Shown one piece after another: positions 35,297 to 44,200 of a stretch of DNA of 64,000 nt. The first letter of the stretch is position 1, and the number at the start of each line of letters is the position of its first letter. The notes below the pieces were generated by a model. The model made no database searches and was not told the origin of the DNA. It saw only the letters and a list, made by a program, of their open reading frames with translations. Both the position numbers and the translations under genes were made by a program. The stretch comes from an uncultured Flavobacteriales bacterium (GTDB lineage Bacteria > Bacteroidota > Bacteroidia > Flavobacteriales_D > Crocinitomicaceae), in assembly GCA_903935095.1 (NCBI GenBank), contig CAIZQH010000021.1, positions 1 to 64,000 of the forward strand, in the 5' to 3' direction.

Positions 35297-36415
35297 TTAA
35301 CGGTTGAGCATCACTGGCATCACGAGCATTAATATGTCTTCGTGTTCGTTAGCCGGAACAGATGGTGTTAAAATTCCTGCACGACTTGGTTCGCTCATGG
35401 AAAGTTTGATTTCATCTGAATCCAAATTATTCAACATTTCCATCAAAAAACGCGAGTTGAATCCAATTTCTAAATCATCACCATCGTAGTTACATGTGAG
35501 ACGTTCACTTGCTTCATTCGCAAAGTCGATGTCCTCTGCAAACAACGAAAGTTCCGAGCCAGCTAACTTCAGTTTAATTTGATGCGTCGTTTTATTCGAG
35601 AAAATGGAAACACGTTTGATCGATGAAAGCAGTTGTGCGCGATCAATCGTCAATACGTTTGGATTTTCTTTCGGTATAACCGCTTCGTAGTTTGGATATT
35701 TTCCATCGATCAAGCGACAAACCAAAATCAAATCGTTGAAAGTGAAGACTGCATTGGACTCATTGTATTCCAATAAAACTTCTTCATCCCCACGAAGATT
35801 TGACTTCAACATGTTTAATGGTTTCTTTGGCAGGATGAACGCCGAACTTCCACTCGCTTCTGCATCTGTTCTTCTGAAACGCACCAATTTGTGAGCGTCT
35901 GTTGCAACAAAGGTTATTTCACTGGCAGAGAACTGACAAAAAACACCGCTCATTACTGGACGAAGGTCGTCGTTTCCAGAAGCGAATATGGTTTTATTGA
36001 TGGCACGAGAGAGGATATCTCCCGATAATTTGATGGCGCTTTTACCCGCTAATTCAGGAATTTTAGGGAACTCATCCCCGTTGAATCCAACCATTCTCGA
36101 TTTCCCATTGTCGTATGCAATTTCAATTTGGTAATTCGTTGCATTTACTTTAAACGTACAAGGTTGATCTGGTAAGCTTTTTAAGACATCCAACAACAAT
36201 TTTGCTGGGATGGCAATTTTACCATCTTCTTCCGAATGAACGTCCAATTTTGTGACCATGGTCGTTTCTAAATCGGATGCAGACGCAGTTAGTTGTCCAT
36301 TGGTAATTTCAAAAAGGAAGTTGTCTAATATGGGCAATGTATTGCTCGTATTTAGAACTCCTGAAATACTTTGAAGGTGTTTTAATAGGCTTGTGCTTGA
36401 AGCAATGAAATTCAT
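35297..36415 (-). CDS. dnaN: DNA polymerase III beta subunit (sliding clamp)
   Basis: The ~372-residue clamp protein forms a ring dimer that tethers polymerase III to DNA. The start MNFIASSTSLLKHLQSISG is the usual Bacteroidota DnaN start, so I choose the ATG at 36415; the ORF track includes a TTG at 36424, and an ATG at 36421 is also possible. The three-domain repeat and the ending EDILMLVMPVMLNR (typical VMPMRL/VMPVRL-like clamp end) are present. It is not next to dnaA or the origin in this window. A good promoter lies just upstream, and rlmN follows. Confidence 0.96.
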   Translation of the reverse strand: MNFIASSTSLLKHLQSISGVLNTSNTLPILDNFLFEITNGQLTASASDLETTMVTKLDVHSEEDGKIAIPAKLLLDVLKSLPDQPCTFKVNATNYQIEIAYDNGKSRMVGFNGDEFPKIPELAGKSAIKLSGDILSRAINKTIFASGNDDLRPVMSGVFCQFSASEITFVATDAHKLVRFRRTDAEASGSSAFILPKKPLNMLKSNLRGDEEVLLEYNESNAVFTFNDLILVCRLIDGKYPNYEAVIPKENPNVLTIDRAQLLSSIKRVSIFSNKTTHQIKLKLAGSELSLFAEDIDFANEASERLTCNYDGDDLEIGFNSRFLMEMLNNLDSDEIKLSMSEPSRAGILTPSVPANEHEDILMLVMPVMLNR

Positions 36416-36432
36416 ACTCATCAATTTAGATA

Positions 36433-36465
36433 CAAATTTAATAAATCAAGCGAGAATATAAACAA
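36433..36465 (-). promoter_or_regulatory. Promoter of dnaN-rlmN
   Basis: On the minus strand TTG (36465-36463), 22 bases, TAAATTTG (36440-36433), a perfect -7 box. It ends 17 bases before the ATG at 36415, giving a very short leader. Confidence 0.6.
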
Positions 36466-36497
36466 TGCGCAAGGTGAAAACAATTACTTTCTTCGAT

Positions 36498-37016
36498 TTA
36501 TCGCTGTTTTCTTTGTTCGAATTCAGAAACGAAGGAATTCGGGTCATCTGGAGTAAGGACAATTGTCTTGCCGTTGGAGCGTTCAATGACCACAAATTGA
36601 TCACGTCTGGTCGCATACCAAATCATTGTTCCGTACCGACTGTTTCGAAACAAACCAAAATATCCGAATAGGCCACCAACACCAAAAACGCGCAGCGAAT
36701 TTTTAAGTTCGTTTTTATTTACTATTGAAACGGTATGTATATCCGCTGTTGCATAGAGCTTGTTTTGAAATGGACGGTAAATAACCAATTTCCTGTCTTC
36801 AAAAGCGTAACCTTTTGGACTAAAACCATAGGTTATTACAAGAATAATGATCAGTGAAAACGGCATGATATATACAGGGCCAGGGATCATCAAATCTGAA
36901 AATTTAAATTCATTGTTTGACAAAAAAGGAATAAATCCGGATAAAAGTAGTAGGATATTAACGCCAATTGTGAGTCCTTTCGTCAAAGTATCCATGGAAG
37001 CTTTGTGTTTTATCAT
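36498..37016 (-). CDS. Membrane protein with bacterial PH-like domain
   Basis: The 172-residue protein has two membrane helices (about residues 14-32 and 48-66) and a C-terminal domain of about 95 residues resembling the bPH group: KGYAFEDRKLVIYRPF, then strands and FGVGGLFGYFGLF, a segment seen in PH-domain membrane proteins of Bacteroidota. Such proteins are of unknown function. It overlaps the upstream 109-residue gene by 4 bases (ATGA), so both are translated from one message. Confidence 0.78.
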   Translation of the reverse strand: MIKHKASMDTLTKGLTIGVNILLLLSGFIPFLSNNEFKFSDLMIPGPVYIMPFSLIIILVITYGFSPKGYAFEDRKLVIYRPFQNKLYATADIHTVSIVNKNELKNSLRVFGVGGLFGYFGLFRNSRYGTMIWYATRRDQFVVIERSNGKTIVLTPDDPNSFVSEFEQRKQR

Positions 37017-37342
37017 TGTGCTTTAAATTTAGTTCTTAAATATACTTTTAATGCCTCTCTCATCAAAATGGCTTCGCTTAATTCGCGGTGAAAAGTAGGC
37101 TTTCTTGACATGGAAAGGAATAACGATTCCGGAATGTCAACAAGATAGATTAATTGCTGTAATTGAGTACTAGAAACGTGTGTGATGCACGATGTAATGG
37201 ATGAAATCAACTCACTTAAATCAATGGATGTTAACTCAAGTCCACAACGTTGAAAATCCTTTTGAAGTTGTTCCAAAGTCGCTACTCGGAAAGACTGTTC
37301 TCTCATGGCATGTTTCACTTGTTCTTGAAGTTCCTGCGCCAT
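37013..37342 (-). CDS. Small cytoplasmic helical protein, unknown
   Basis: This 109-residue protein has no signal peptide or membrane helix and is mainly helical, with a leucine-rich middle (STQLQQLIYLVDIPESLF) and basic C-terminus (REALKVYLRTKFKAQ). I do not recognise it with certainty; position and length suggest a conserved small Bacteroidota protein. It forms an operon with the PH-like membrane protein (4-base overlap), and diverges from the sugar transferase gene across about 40 bases. Confidence 0.72.
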   Translation of the reverse strand: MAQELQEQVKHAMREQSFRVATLEQLQKDFQRCGLELTSIDLSELISSITSCITHVSSTQLQQLIYLVDIPESLFLSMSRKPTFHRELSEAILMREALKVYLRTKFKAQ

Positions 37343-37358
37343 GATTCGAAATTTGATT

Positions 37359-37366
37359 TAGTTTTG
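37359..37366 (+). promoter_or_regulatory. -7 box of the sugar transferase gene
   Basis: TAGTTTTG is a perfect TAnnTTTG match 8 bases before an in-frame GTG (37375) and 20 bases before the preferred ATG (37387). No clear -33 TTG is present. Confidence 0.45.
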
Positions 37367-37386
37367 TACCAAATGTGAAGTTACGC

Positions 37387-37977
37387 ATGAAAAGAGTATT
37401 TGACATCATTTTTTCTGGATTTGTCCTGATGTGCTTTCTTCCGATTGGTGGAATCATTGCCTTGTGTATTGCACTTGAATCAAAAGGAGGAATTTTTTTT
37501 AAACAAGAACGAATTGGAAAAAATGGAGCCCCTTTCCAGTTGCTGAAATTTCGTTCCATGTTCATTAATTCCGAATCCATGGGTAAAATTACCGTTGGAA
37601 AAAAAGATGCTAGAATCACCGGAATGGGGTATTTCATCCGAAAGTATAAATTAGATGAGTTCCCACAATTCATCAATGTGTTGAAAGGCGAAATGAGCAT
37701 TGTTGGACCGCGTCCGGAAGTGAAAGAATACGTTGATTTATACACGGAATCACAGCGAAAAATCCTTCAAGTAAAACCAGGAATTACCGATTTGGCCTCA
37801 TTGGCATATTTTCACGAGAATGAACTCTTGGCAAAATCAGACAATCCGCAGCAAACATACATTCAAGAGGTGATGCCCGAAAAGATTAGGTTAAATGAAA
37901 GATATTTAGCCAATCCATCGCTAAGTCAGGACCTTGTCATTATCTGTAAAACATTTGCAAAAATCTTTCGCGCTTAA
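37387..37977 (+). CDS. Initiating sugar-phosphate transferase (bacterial sugar transferase family)
   Basis: The ~196-residue protein starts best at MKRVFDIIFSGFVL, the typical N-terminus of short PglC/WcaJ-type transferases; the GTG at 37375 would add four residues. After one membrane segment come FKQERIGKNGAPFQLLKFRSM, the catalytic region DEFPQFINVLKGEMSIVGPRPE and a final amphipathic part. These enzymes transfer a sugar-1-phosphate to undecaprenyl phosphate, the first step of polysaccharide or glycoprotein glycan synthesis. No other glycan gene is adjacent; the glycosyltransferases at 16.2, 47.2 and 48.1 kb are separate. Confidence 0.92.
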   Translation: MKRVFDIIFSGFVLMCFLPIGGIIALCIALESKGGIFFKQERIGKNGAPFQLLKFRSMFINSESMGKITVGKKDARITGMGYFIRKYKLDEFPQFINVLKGEMSIVGPRPEVKEYVDLYTESQRKILQVKPGITDLASLAYFHENELLAKSDNPQQTYIQEVMPEKIRLNERYLANPSLSQDLVIICKTFAKIFRA

Positions 37978-37997
37978 TTTCTCCAGAAAATCTTCGC

Positions 37998-38039
37998 TAC
38001 ATTTGTTATAATATCGTAATATTGCAATATAGCAATATT
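37998..38039 (+). promoter_or_regulatory. Ars operon promoter with ArsR-type palindromic operator
   Basis: TACATTTG at 37998-38005 is a perfect -7 box. Just downstream of the expected start site lies AATATTGC-AATATA-GCAATATT (38018-38039), a perfect 8-bp inverted repeat ending 7 bases before the arsR ATG. AT-rich palindromes of this kind are bound by ArsR/SmtB repressors, which leave on binding the metalloid. The position after the start site fits a roadblock type of repression. Confidence 0.7.
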
Positions 38040-38046
38040 GTAAGCG

Positions 38047-38370
38047 ATGGGAACAACGAAAAGCGAAGGTTTTAGTGAAGAAGTGAACGAATTAGCCTCA
38101 CTGTTTAAGGCGATGGGGCATCCCGCACGGATTGCCATTATTCAATTTTTGCGCACGCAGGAAAAATGCATTTGTACGGATTTAGTGAACGAACTTCCAC
38201 TTGCACAACCGACCATTTCGCAACATTTAAAGGAATTGAAAAATGCTGGAATTATACAAGGAAGCGTTTCAGGTACAAGTATATGTTACTGCTTGAATCT
38301 TGAGAAAACAAATGTTTTAGATGCCTTTCTGGCGTCCCTAAAATACGATCAGAATCCAACATGTTGTTAA
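38047..38370 (+). CDS. arsR: ArsR-family arsenic-responsive repressor
   Basis: This 107-residue winged-helix protein likely represses its own operon. The recognition helix is in LAQPTISQHLKELKNAGII. The metal-sensing region KCICTDL gives C41 and C43, equivalent to the classic ELCVCDL As(III) site; a further CC pair lies at the very C-terminus (NPTCC). The operator lies 7 bases upstream. The gene is followed by the DUF6428 gene, whose longest reading overlaps its stop. Confidence 0.93.
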   Translation: MGTTKSEGFSEEVNELASLFKAMGHPARIAIIQFLRTQEKCICTDLVNELPLAQPTISQHLKELKNAGIIQGSVSGTSICYCLNLEKTNVLDAFLASLKYDQNPTCC

Positions 38371-38381
38371 AAAAAGAAGCA

Positions 38382-38855
38382 ATGAAACTAAGTGAATTTA
38401 AAGCAAAATTGACAGGAATGACAACGGTGTCGTTTCAATTACCGGATGGATCAACTGTTCCTGCACATTATCACATCACGGAAGTTGGACACGTTCAAAA
38501 ACGATTTATTGATTGCGGTGGAACAACTAGATTAGAAGACCGCATTTGTTTTCAGTTATGGGAGGCGGAAGACTTTGATCATCGTCTTCAGGCCGAGAAA
38601 TTGATGAAAATCATTGAATTGTCCGAGCGAACGTTGAACTTACCCGATGAAGAGATTGAAGTTGAATATCAAGGTTCGACTATTGGTAAATACCAACTGG
38701 CATGGAATGGTACTTCTTTCGAATTACTTTCAACTACCACCGCTTGCTTAGCAGAAGACAAATGCGGTATTCCACCTTCAAAACAGAAGATTAGTTTGGT
38801 AGAATTGATTCCATCAACAAAATCAACATGTACACCTGGAGGAGGTTGTTGTTAA
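38382..38855 (+). CDS. DUF6428-like protein with Cys-rich tail in the ars operon
   Basis: The ~157-residue soluble protein is placed by position and general appearance with the DUF6428-type proteins common in Bacteroidota ars operons; function is not established. I choose the ATG at 38382 (MKLSEFKAKLTG) over 38361, which overlaps arsR. The core (about residues 1-125) has His and Cys residues (YHITEVGHVQKRFIDCGG). The tail has several cysteines (TACLAEDKCG, then CTPGGGCC), enough to bind As(III) or another thiophilic metal. A metallochaperone or sensor role is an inference. Confidence 0.8.
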   Translation: MKLSEFKAKLTGMTTVSFQLPDGSTVPAHYHITEVGHVQKRFIDCGGTTRLEDRICFQLWEAEDFDHRLQAEKLMKIIELSERTLNLPDEEIEVEYQGSTIGKYQLAWNGTSFELLSTTTACLAEDKCGIPPSKQKISLVELIPSTKSTCTPGGGCC

Positions 38856-38864
38856 ATCGAGCAT

Positions 38865-39479
38865 ATGAATTTAAAGTTGACTCAGTTTTCAGAAGAAATC
38901 ATCCTTCAATTTGATCAAATTCCAGCGGATCGAAAATTATTGCTCGACAAATTGACTTCCTATATTCAAGGAAATCAAAACATAGACAAGGAATCTTTTT
39001 TGATGTTCATCTGTACCCACAATTCGAGAAGAAGTCATTTCGGACAGATACTTTGTGCGTTGGCCGCTGACTTTTATCACGTCACAGGCATTCAAACATT
39101 TTCCGCGGGCACAGAAGTAACCGCATTTCATCCAAATGCGATTGCAGCACTTCGTTCCATAGGAATGGAGATTCAGGCAACTGACAATAGTTCAAATCCT
39201 CATTATATTGTTTCATGGAGTCCAACACATTCGTTGGATGCTTTTTCTAAACTCATCGACTATGAAGGGAATCCCAAAGAGCATTTCGCTGCAATTATGA
39301 CCTGCACGCATGCTGAGCAAAATTGTCCGTTTGTTGCAGGTGCAGATTTCCGAATCGGACTTCCATTTGATGATCCAAAAGCATTCGACGGCACAGTGCA
39401 AGAAACGGAAATGTACTTGGCTCGTGTTCATCAAATAGCCACAGAATTATTCTATGTTTTTTCACGTTTAATCCATTAA
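38865..39479 (+). CDS. Low-molecular-weight phosphatase-fold protein, arsenate reductase-like
   Basis: The 204-residue protein has the CX5R loop CTHNSRRS (C50 to R56) within FMFICTHNSRRSHFGQ, the P-loop of LMW tyrosine phosphatases and thioredoxin-type ArsC enzymes. In an ars operon the likely reaction is arsenate to arsenite reduction using later cysteines (MTCTHAEQNCPFVAG has two). An N-terminal ~40-residue extension precedes the fold. It is between the DUF6428 gene and the arsenite exporter. It could alternatively act as a phosphatase. Confidence 0.87.
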   Translation: MNLKLTQFSEEIILQFDQIPADRKLLLDKLTSYIQGNQNIDKESFLMFICTHNSRRSHFGQILCALAADFYHVTGIQTFSAGTEVTAFHPNAIAALRSIGMEIQATDNSSNPHYIVSWSPTHSLDAFSKLIDYEGNPKEHFAAIMTCTHAEQNCPFVAGADFRIGLPFDDPKAFDGTVQETEMYLARVHQIATELFYVFSRLIH

Positions 39480-39481
39480 TT

Positions 39482-40537
39482 ATGTCGACCCAATCGAATG
39501 TAAAACAACTTTCATTTTTAGATCGCTACCTCACTTTGTGGATTTTCCTTGCCATGCTTGTTGGGATTTTGATCGGAAACATCGTTCCCGATATGGATCA
39601 AAAATTGGATGCACTCTCTTATGGAACTACGAATATTCCACTAGCCATTGGACTCATCTTGATGATGTATCCACCTTTAACCAAGGTGCAGTTTTCTAAA
39701 ATACCCAGTATTCTTTCCAAACCAAAGTTATTATTGGTTTCCTTTTTTATTACGTGGATTGTTGGTCCATTCTTGATGTTTTTATTGTCCGTTTTATTCC
39801 TCAAAGCCTATCCGGAATACATGACTGGATTAATTGTGATTGGACTTGCACCATGTATCGCAATGGTCATTGTTTGGAACGAATTGGCGGATGGGAATCG
39901 TGAACTAGTCGCAGGATTGGTTGGAATCAATAGCTTGCTTCAAGTGTTTTTCTTTTCTTCCTATGCGTATTTTTATTTGGAAATCGTGTTGCCGTACTTC
40001 GGTGTCAAAGGACTGCATTTAAACATCTCAATGCTCGAAATTGCCCAAACTGTTGGCGTTTATTTGGGGATTCCCTTTGTCCTTGCGGTTCTCAGTAGAT
40101 CATTACTCATCAAACAAAAAGGGGAGGAGTGGTTTACGAAACATTTTATCCCTTTCGTCTCTCCAATTACCTTAATTTCTTTGTTGTTCACCATCATTGT
40201 GATGTTCAGTTTAAAAGGAAAAATGATGTTGTCTATTCCCATGGATGTTTTGACGATTGCTATTCCACTTGTCATTTACTTCGCCGTAATGTTTGTTCTT
40301 ATGTTTTTGACTGCACGATGGATGGGAGCAAGTTACGCGGATACTGCCGCACTTTCCTTTACAGCTTCTGGCAATAATTTCGAATTGGCGATTGCTGTTT
40401 CTATTGGCGTGTTTGGACTTCATTCCGGGGAAGCATTTGCGGGAGTTATTGGTCCACTTGTCGAGGTTCCTGCTTTGATTCTTTTGGTAAAATTAGCTCA
40501 GTTTTGGCGCAAGAAGGGGTTTACAAACCCTTCGTAA
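39482..40537 (+). CDS. arsB: ACR3-family arsenite efflux permease
   Basis: The 351-residue membrane protein has ten predicted helices and ACR3 motifs, including APCIAMVIVWNELADG with the transport Cys of the family (about residue 125), and SFTASGNNFELAIAVSIGVFG near residues 297-317. ACR3 proteins export arsenite using the proton gradient. It starts 3 bases after the reductase gene, completing an arsR-DUF6428-arsC-ACR3 operon. Its last 17 bases overlap the end of the convergent pseudouridine synthase gene. Confidence 0.95.
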   Translation: MSTQSNVKQLSFLDRYLTLWIFLAMLVGILIGNIVPDMDQKLDALSYGTTNIPLAIGLILMMYPPLTKVQFSKIPSILSKPKLLLVSFFITWIVGPFLMFLLSVLFLKAYPEYMTGLIVIGLAPCIAMVIVWNELADGNRELVAGLVGINSLLQVFFFSSYAYFYLEIVLPYFGVKGLHLNISMLEIAQTVGVYLGIPFVLAVLSRSLLIKQKGEEWFTKHFIPFVSPITLISLLFTIIVMFSLKGKMMLSIPMDVLTIAIPLVIYFAVMFVLMFLTARWMGASYADTAALSFTASGNNFELAIAVSIGVFGLHSGEAFAGVIGPLVEVPALILLVKLAQFWRKKGFTNPS

Positions 40538-41204
40538 TTTCTTGCCAAAGTCGGTCGGTCGGAACAGGTGCAACAACGGAAACTTCTTCCTTTGAAGTTG
40601 GATGAGTGAATTTCAAGAAACGCGCATGCAAACAGATAGATCCGTCAGGATTGGAACGTTTCGCTCCATATTTTACATCGCCTTTGATGATGCATCCAAT
40701 GGAACTTAACTGAACACGAATTTGATGATGGCGTCCTGTTTCCAGCGTGATTTCCAATAAATGGTAACGATCTCCGGATGCCAATTTACGGTAGGATAGA
40801 ATCGCTTCTTTTGAACCGGAAACACTGGCGTTTACTGGATAACTTTTATTTTGAGCTTCGTTCTTTTTTAAGTGGTGAACCAAGCGTCCATTGGGTTTTT
40901 CAGGAGCAGTTTCAACAATCGCCCAATAGATTTTATTGGTTTCCTTTTCGCGAAATTGCGCATTTAATCGTTCGAGCGCTTTGCTCGTTCGAGCGAAAAC
41001 CAAGGCGCCACTTGTAGGACGATCTAAGCGATGCACAACCCCGCAGAATACATTTCCTGGCTTTTGGTATTTTTCCTTTAAATACGCTTTGATTTCATCG
41101 GGCATTGTTTGATCACCCGTCTTATCCCCTTGAACAATCTCGGATGCCATTTTATTGATGACAATCACATGATTATCCTCATGAAGTATGCGTTCTGAAA
41201 TCAT
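40521..41204 (-). CDS. RluA-family pseudouridine synthase
   Basis: The 227-residue protein converts uridine to pseudouridine in rRNA or tRNA. The catalytic Asp is in HRLDRPTSGAL (about residue 62); GRHHQIRVQLSSIGC and ICLHARFLKFTHP are typical. It has no S4 RNA-binding domain and is short, as RluA/TruC-like forms. The exact target is not clear. It overlaps the start of the upstream ccsBA gene end by 4 bases (same strand), suggesting coupled translation, and overlaps the convergent ACR3 gene at its 3' end. Confidence 0.92.
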   Translation of the reverse strand: MISERILHEDNHVIVINKMASEIVQGDKTGDQTMPDEIKAYLKEKYQKPGNVFCGVVHRLDRPTSGALVFARTSKALERLNAQFREKETNKIYWAIVETAPEKPNGRLVHHLKKNEAQNKSYPVNASVSGSKEAILSYRKLASGDRYHLLEITLETGRHHQIRVQLSSIGCIIKGDVKYGAKRSNPDGSICLHARFLKFTHPTSKEEVSVVAPVPTDRLWQEITKGL

Positions 41205-44200
41205 TCGGATAAAAGATCTTTTTTAGACTTTCGTTCTAAGGATTTGTTTCGGAAAGAAGCAAATGCAGTGAATCCCACAAAGAATAAAATGGTCAAACTC
41301 AACCAAGTTGGAAACTTACCAAGTCCGTCTCCATTCGCGTAAGAATGGAGTCCGACCAACATGAAGTTAACACCGAAGAAGGTAAATAATATGGCTGAGT
41401 AACCCCAGAACGAAAGCGCATTGAATAAGAATTTCCCATTTAATTTCGGAATGAATCGCAAGTGAAGGATGACAGCGTAAACAAGCACGGAAACAAGCGC
41501 CCACGTTTCTTTGGGGTCCCAGCCCCAATAACGTCCCCAAGACTCATTTGCCCAAATTCCACCAAGAAATGTACCGATGGTCAACATGAAGAGACCGATG
41601 GTCATGGTCATCTCTGATACGTATGTTAATTCATTGATGTTAATGGTGACAATCTCTTTATTTTTCTCGTTACGCACGGTGTAAAGAATCAAGTTCAGCA
41701 ATCCTAAAATAGCTGCTAATCCAAGGAAACCATAGCTTCCTGTAATAATTGCCACGTGAATTTTTAACCAATATGATTTCAATACCGGCACGAGTGGAGT
41801 GATTTCAGGATCGAAAAGACTTAACTCAGTCACAAAAATCATCAAGGAAGCAAGAATCGCAGTTCCCGCTAGAATGACTATGTTTTTACGTGTGAAGCTA
41901 AATCCAGCAATCATGGTTACCCAGGCGATGAATACCACTGCTTCGTAACCGTTACTCCAAGGTGCATGGCCAGAAATCACCCAACGCATTCCGAGTCCTG
42001 CGGCAAGGTAGAGGAAGGTCACAACCATGAATCCAATGATGATGCGATTGATCCATTTTTGAACTTTCGAAAAACGCGATGCGGCCGATTTAAAAATTCC
42101 AACAAAGGAAATAATCAAGAGCAAGAATCCGAGTGATAGTAACAGTTGGTAGGAGTGTTTGAAGATCTCCATTTTGTTGTACGAAATTTCTATGCTCACG
42201 GCAGATTCAGTTGGTACGACATCCGAACTGACTTTTCGTTGATGTGCTTTTACTTTTTTAAGGACACTCTCAGCCTTGCTAAAATTATTTTTTTTCGCAC
42301 CTTCATCCAAAAGCGAAATGTAGCTTAATACCTGTAAAGATGTCGTTGTATCGACTTGAAAAGGAATGAACCATGTGTGATTCGCATCACCTTTTTTAGG
42401 CACTACGCGTAAATATTTCCACATGATGACGCCTTGAATCACTTCGAATTTCTCATTTAATTTAATGAGTTTTTTGTCGAATTCGTTGCGTTGTGATTCT
42501 AATCGTTGATGCGCAATTTTATATTCCTTTAACCACTTAAATTCTTGTGTTTGTTGATCAACAAGTTCCATGACACTTGCGTATTCACCTAATTTCAATG
42601 GAGCTCTTAAATTACTAGGAACCTGAACAATTTTTTGATTGATCCAATATTGAGGATACATTTGAATACTCATGATGGTTTGAACCGCGTTGTATTCTTT
42701 GTAGTGATTGGAACGATTGATTTTACGAAGCAATTGATCACACAACGTATGCATCGGAGAAATTCGTCCTTCGTAGTCCTGCACCAAAAGCGAAGCAAGT
42801 TTTTCCGAATGTTCTTCGGACATGACTCTAAATATTTTCGCGGCTGGATTGGATCCATGCGCATGATCTTGCGCGTATGAAACCGTTTGAAATGAAAGAA
42901 GTCCGATCATTAAACTTAAAGCGTTTATGCTTGCACGTTTTGCTTTCAACTTCTTCATTTTATCATTTAACTCTCGGAAGCGCCCAACTGGAGCAAACAA
43001 AGACATCAGCATACCTATACTCATCAGTAGATATCCTAGATAGGTAATGTTTGTCCCCCACCAATCGTGGTTCACACTTAATACTGTTCCTTCTTCATTT
43101 TCAGGTGTTGAAGGATTGTCTAGTTCGTAAGAAGATTGGAAGAATCGATATCCATCGTAATCCATAACATTGTTCATGAAAACCTTTCGGTCCATTTTAA
43201 CCTTTCTTTTTGAATCAATTAATGTTAATTCACTTGAGAAAGATGAAGGAGATTCACTTCCTGGGTACTTATCCAATTTAAAATCGTTGCAAAATACTTG
43301 AAAGTCAATTGGTTTACGAATGGATCCGTATTCAAGTTGGTACATGATATTATTCATGGCAAAACGAACCGGTGTTGGAATTGCACCAATTCCACCTTCA
43401 ATTTGAATAACCTTACTTGCTTTTCCATCGCTCACTCGAACGGTTAAATAATCTGAACCTACATTTTTCTTGCCAGATGGCATCAAAACTTTTTTCGCAT
43501 GATTCAACGCGCGTTTGAAGACAAATTGCTTGTCTCCGCAATGATATAACGTCGTTGTTTTGAATTCTACCCATGTGTTTAAAGGAACGTTCGTAAACAT
43601 CGAGTCCGGAACATTTGCTCCACTTTGACGCGCTTTTCTCATTTCTGACATCGGCAAATAAGTCAATGGAACGGCCGTTTTGATTTGTAAACTATCTCCT
43701 TTTTTACGCACCTGCATTCCTGGAGATTTTGGTTCAGGTCCAAAAGAAAGTGGAACCATTCCAACCATGAAAAAGTCATTTTCCGCGAGATAATTTGAGG
43801 TCATTCCATCTGTGATTAACTCCAATGAGGTTTCTTTAAACGCTTGACGAACGACCAATGAGTCAATCATCTTCGCTTGAAAGTTCACGTAACTGACTTC
43901 AATGTTTTTATTTTGAAAATCCGTTGAATAGGTGAAATCGTTGTTGGTTACCTCGGACAAGTAACATTTGTGCGCTTCCGTTTTTGTTTTTCCACTGGCC
44001 AAATCTTGCATGTGCACAAGTACATGCGGCACAGCCGTATAGATGAAATCAGAGGATGTTCCCTCCTTAATGACCATTTGTCCTTCGAAACTCACGTAAC
44101 GGGTGATGGCTGCACCAAAAATGATCACTAAAAAAGACAAGTGAAACAATAATGTTGCGATTTTTTCACGCCGAAACATCTTGTATTTAAAGATGTTAGA

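Noticed and set aside
37236-37745. 169-residue minus-strand ORF
   Set aside because: It runs across the start of the sugar transferase gene and the intergenic promoter; the two flanking real genes explain the sequence.
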